From NCBI RefSeq assembly GCF_014490445.1, contig NZ_JACTUZ010000023.1, positions 1 to 43,397 of the forward strand: a stretch of DNA of 43,397 nucleotides, read 5' to 3'. The DNA comes from Pseudoroseomonas ludipueritiae. GTDB lineage: Bacteria; Pseudomonadota; Alphaproteobacteria; Acetobacterales; Acetobacteraceae. Shown in pieces: positions 42,019-43,397 of the stretch. Made by a program: the position numbers and the translations under genes. Below the pieces are notes generated by a model that ran no database searches, was not told where the DNA came from, and saw only the letters and a program-made list of their open reading frames with translations. Each line of letters opens with the position of its first letter. Position 1 is the first letter of the stretch.

Positions 42019-43397
42019 TTACTTCACCGCCTCGACCCGGCTGGCCGCATCCTGCCCCGAGTGCCGCCGGTGCTCGGCCCAGTTCCGGAAGCCATCCACC
42101 CAGGCCCAGTGCTCATCCCCGGCGTCGCGGACACGGTAGAGGTTGCGGTCGAAGCGGTTGTTGCCGGCGCGCAGTCCTTCCAGGTCGTGGTCGGCCAGCG
42201 CACCGGAGGCGCCATGGTCCGGCGTCCCGCTGAACAGCGTGTTGTCATGGACATGGTTGTTGACCGTGACATAGGCGCCGCGGTCCTGCTGCACGAGGCT
42301 GATGCCATTGCCCCGGCCTGTCATGTCCACGCTGTTGCCATAGACCTCCACGTCGCGGGAATTTTGCACCAGGATCGCGGCGCCCCAGAGCCAGACGGGC
42401 CGGGCGGGGCCGTTCCGGCGGAAGACATTGCGGCGGATGGTGGCGGAGAAGCTGATCTCATGCGTGATGCCGCCCGCGAGGTTGTCCTCCACCAGGTTGT
42501 CCTCGTAGAGCGAGCCTGTATTGTCGATATCCGTCCAGAAGCCATAGCCGTTGTTGTGGTGGAAATGGTTGCCGCGCACGACCAGCCCGCGCGTCAGGGC
42601 GCATTTCCCGCCGCCGCCTTCCCAATTGGGATCGACACCCGAGAAATAGCCGTTGGAGGCGATCTCGTTCCGCTCGAAGAGGATGTCCTGGCCGACGCAG
42701 CCCGCCCCCATCTCCCCATTCCCATGGATGTGGTTGCCCAGCACGCGGCTGCCTGAGCCGACACTGATGCCGAGGCCGTAGTTCAGCCGGATCTCGTTGT
42801 CGCGGAGCAGCCAGCCGGGCGAGGGAACATTGTAGCCCACCGCGCCATATTGCACCGGCGGCGCGTATTTCTCGATGGTGAGGTTCTCGATCATCACCCC
42901 GCGCGCGCCGCCGCGGAAGGCATAGGGCGCGACGCTGGCCTCGACTTTCCGGCCGCGCGGGTCGTCCAGGAAGTAGGCGCGGCTGCGGCTGTAGTCGAAG
43001 AAGAAGCGGCCCGGCGCCAGCTCCCGCAAGTGGGACACATGCTGCAAGGGCCTGTTGTCGATGAAGAAGGCCTCGGGATAGGAGCAGCGCTCCCGCCCGG
43101 GCAGGCAGATCACCTCGGGCCGGTGCTCGCCACGCTGGCCCTGGCCGCGCGCGACCCAGTATGGCCCCTCCCGCACGAAGTCCGTCACCAGGCGGGCACC
43201 GTTCAGCAGCGCACCGGCCTCGCCGTGGAAGCGCTGGCCCTCCTTGGGGATGGCCGCCTGCAACCGGTGCTCCCCCGCCCCGATGCAGAAGCTGGCGCCG
43301 GGTGGCGCGGCATCGATGGCGGCCTGGAGCGACATGCCGGGCTGGACGCGGAGGGCGCCGGCCGGGCAGGCCGCGCCCGGCCGCGGGCCGGATGCCA
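42019..43397 (-). CDS. Right-handed parallel beta-helix protein, N terminus outside window (paralogue of the protein at 23015)
   Basis: The frame is open from the right edge; an ATG at 43335 lies inside the conserved segment RVQPGMSLQAAIDAAPPG, so the true start and any signal peptide are outside the window. At least 459 codons are visible. PbH1-like coils run through the whole chain (RDNEIRLNYGLGIS, LGNHIHGNGEMG, ERNEIASNGYFSG, VRGNHFHHNNGYGFW, RRNVFRRNG). It shares with the protein at 23015 the blocks WEGGGGK, WTDIDN, HEIS, VQNSRDVEVYGN, QQDRG and VTVNNHVHDNTL. Unlike that protein it has six visible cysteines, fitting Sec export and periplasmic disulfides. A lyase, epimerase or hydrolase acting on the EPS is plausible but unproven. 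Confidence 0.82.
   Translation of the reverse strand, partial: ASGPRPGAACPAGALRVQPGMSLQAAIDAAPPGASFCIGAGEHRLQAAIPKEGQRFHGEAGALLNGARLVTDFVREGPYWVARGQGQRGEHRPEVICLPGRERCSYPEAFFIDNRPLQHVSHLRELAPGRFFFDYSRSRAYFLDDPRGRKVEASVAPYAFRGGARGVMIENLTIEKYAPPVQYGAVGYNVPSPGWLLRDNEIRLNYGLGISVGSGSRVLGNHIHGNGEMGAGCVGQDILFERNEIASNGYFSGVDPNWEGGGGKCALTRGLVVRGNHFHHNNGYGFWTDIDNTGSLYEDNLVEDNLAGGITHEISFSATIRRNVFRRNGPARPVWLWGAAILVQNSRDVEVYGNSVDMTGRGNGISLVQQDRGAYVTVNNHVHDNTLFSGTPDHGASGALADHDLEGLRAGNNRFDRNLYRVRDAGDEHWAWVDGFRNWAEHRRHSGQDAASRVEAVK

Noticed and set aside
1-43397. CRISPR arrays, tRNA or rRNA genes, insertion sequences, integrases, toxin-antitoxin or phage genes
   Set aside because: None was recognised by eye. 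Short tRNAs with unusual sequence could be missed without a covariance-model search.

Overview
The window looks like chromosomal DNA of a high-GC alphaproteobacterium. Orphan Bug/TctC-type binding proteins, Tat-type signal sequences, a GumB/GumC/GumD-type exopolysaccharide (EPS) system and the style of the lytic transglycosylase suggest Acetobacteraceae, perhaps Roseomonas-like. This placement is inference from gene content, not from a marker gene. No rRNA, tRNA, CRISPR array, integrase or insertion sequence was seen. The window splits into a catabolic and uptake half (1 to about 21.9 kb) and a polysaccharide half (about 23 to 43.4 kb), separated by about 1.1 kb of AT-richer non-coding DNA.

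Catabolic half. A thiamine diphosphate (TPP) enzyme runs off the left edge and is divergent from a LysR regulator; a perfect CAGACC-N11-GGTCTG dyad lies between them. Next come two TctC-type binding proteins without membrane partners, a class II aldolase-family protein, and a 3-hydroxybenzoate 4-monooxygenase-like flavoenzyme under a MarR regulator, with a 17-bp operator-like palindrome placed between the -35 and -10 of the monooxygenase promoter. From about 21.9 kb down to 8 kb, fifteen minus-strand genes are packed with gaps of 0 to 19 bp or short overlaps: TetR, a five-gene Liv-type ABC importer, a GAF protein, an amidohydrolase, a HAD hydrolase, a four-gene Pot-type ABC importer, a second amidohydrolase and a CobW/COG0523 GTPase. 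This reads as one long regulated operon for importing and hydrolysing an unknown organic substrate, with CobW perhaps supplying metal to the amidohydrolases.

Polysaccharide half. The genes fit a Wzx/Wzy-type EPS locus. On the plus strand are a right-handed beta-helix protein, a WecG/TagA/CpsF (GT26) glycosyltransferase, a LuxR-type regulator with a degenerate receiver, an outer-membrane beta-barrel protein, a short Wza/GumB lipoprotein and a lytic transglycosylase. On the minus strand are GumD-type initiating transferase, UDP-xylose synthase, a CDP-paratose 2-epimerase-like enzyme and UDP-glucose dehydrogenase. Divergent from these on the plus strand are a GumC/Wzc-type protein, an epimerase, a GT4 glycosyltransferase and a Wzx-type flippase. 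A second beta-helix protein, clearly paralogous to the first, closes the locus and runs off the right edge. No Wzy polymerase is visible and only two assembly glycosyltransferases are present, so the set is incomplete here.

The most unusual points are the paralogous beta-helix proteins bracketing the EPS locus, which share uncommon WEGGGGK, WTDIDN, HEIS and QQDRG blocks but seem to use different export routes; a GumC protein whose Walker A' and Walker B aspartates have both become glutamate within an EGAP motif; a LuxR-type regulator lacking the phosphorylation residues; and the fifteen-gene operon with two complete ABC importers, two amidohydrolases and a metallochaperone-type GTPase.
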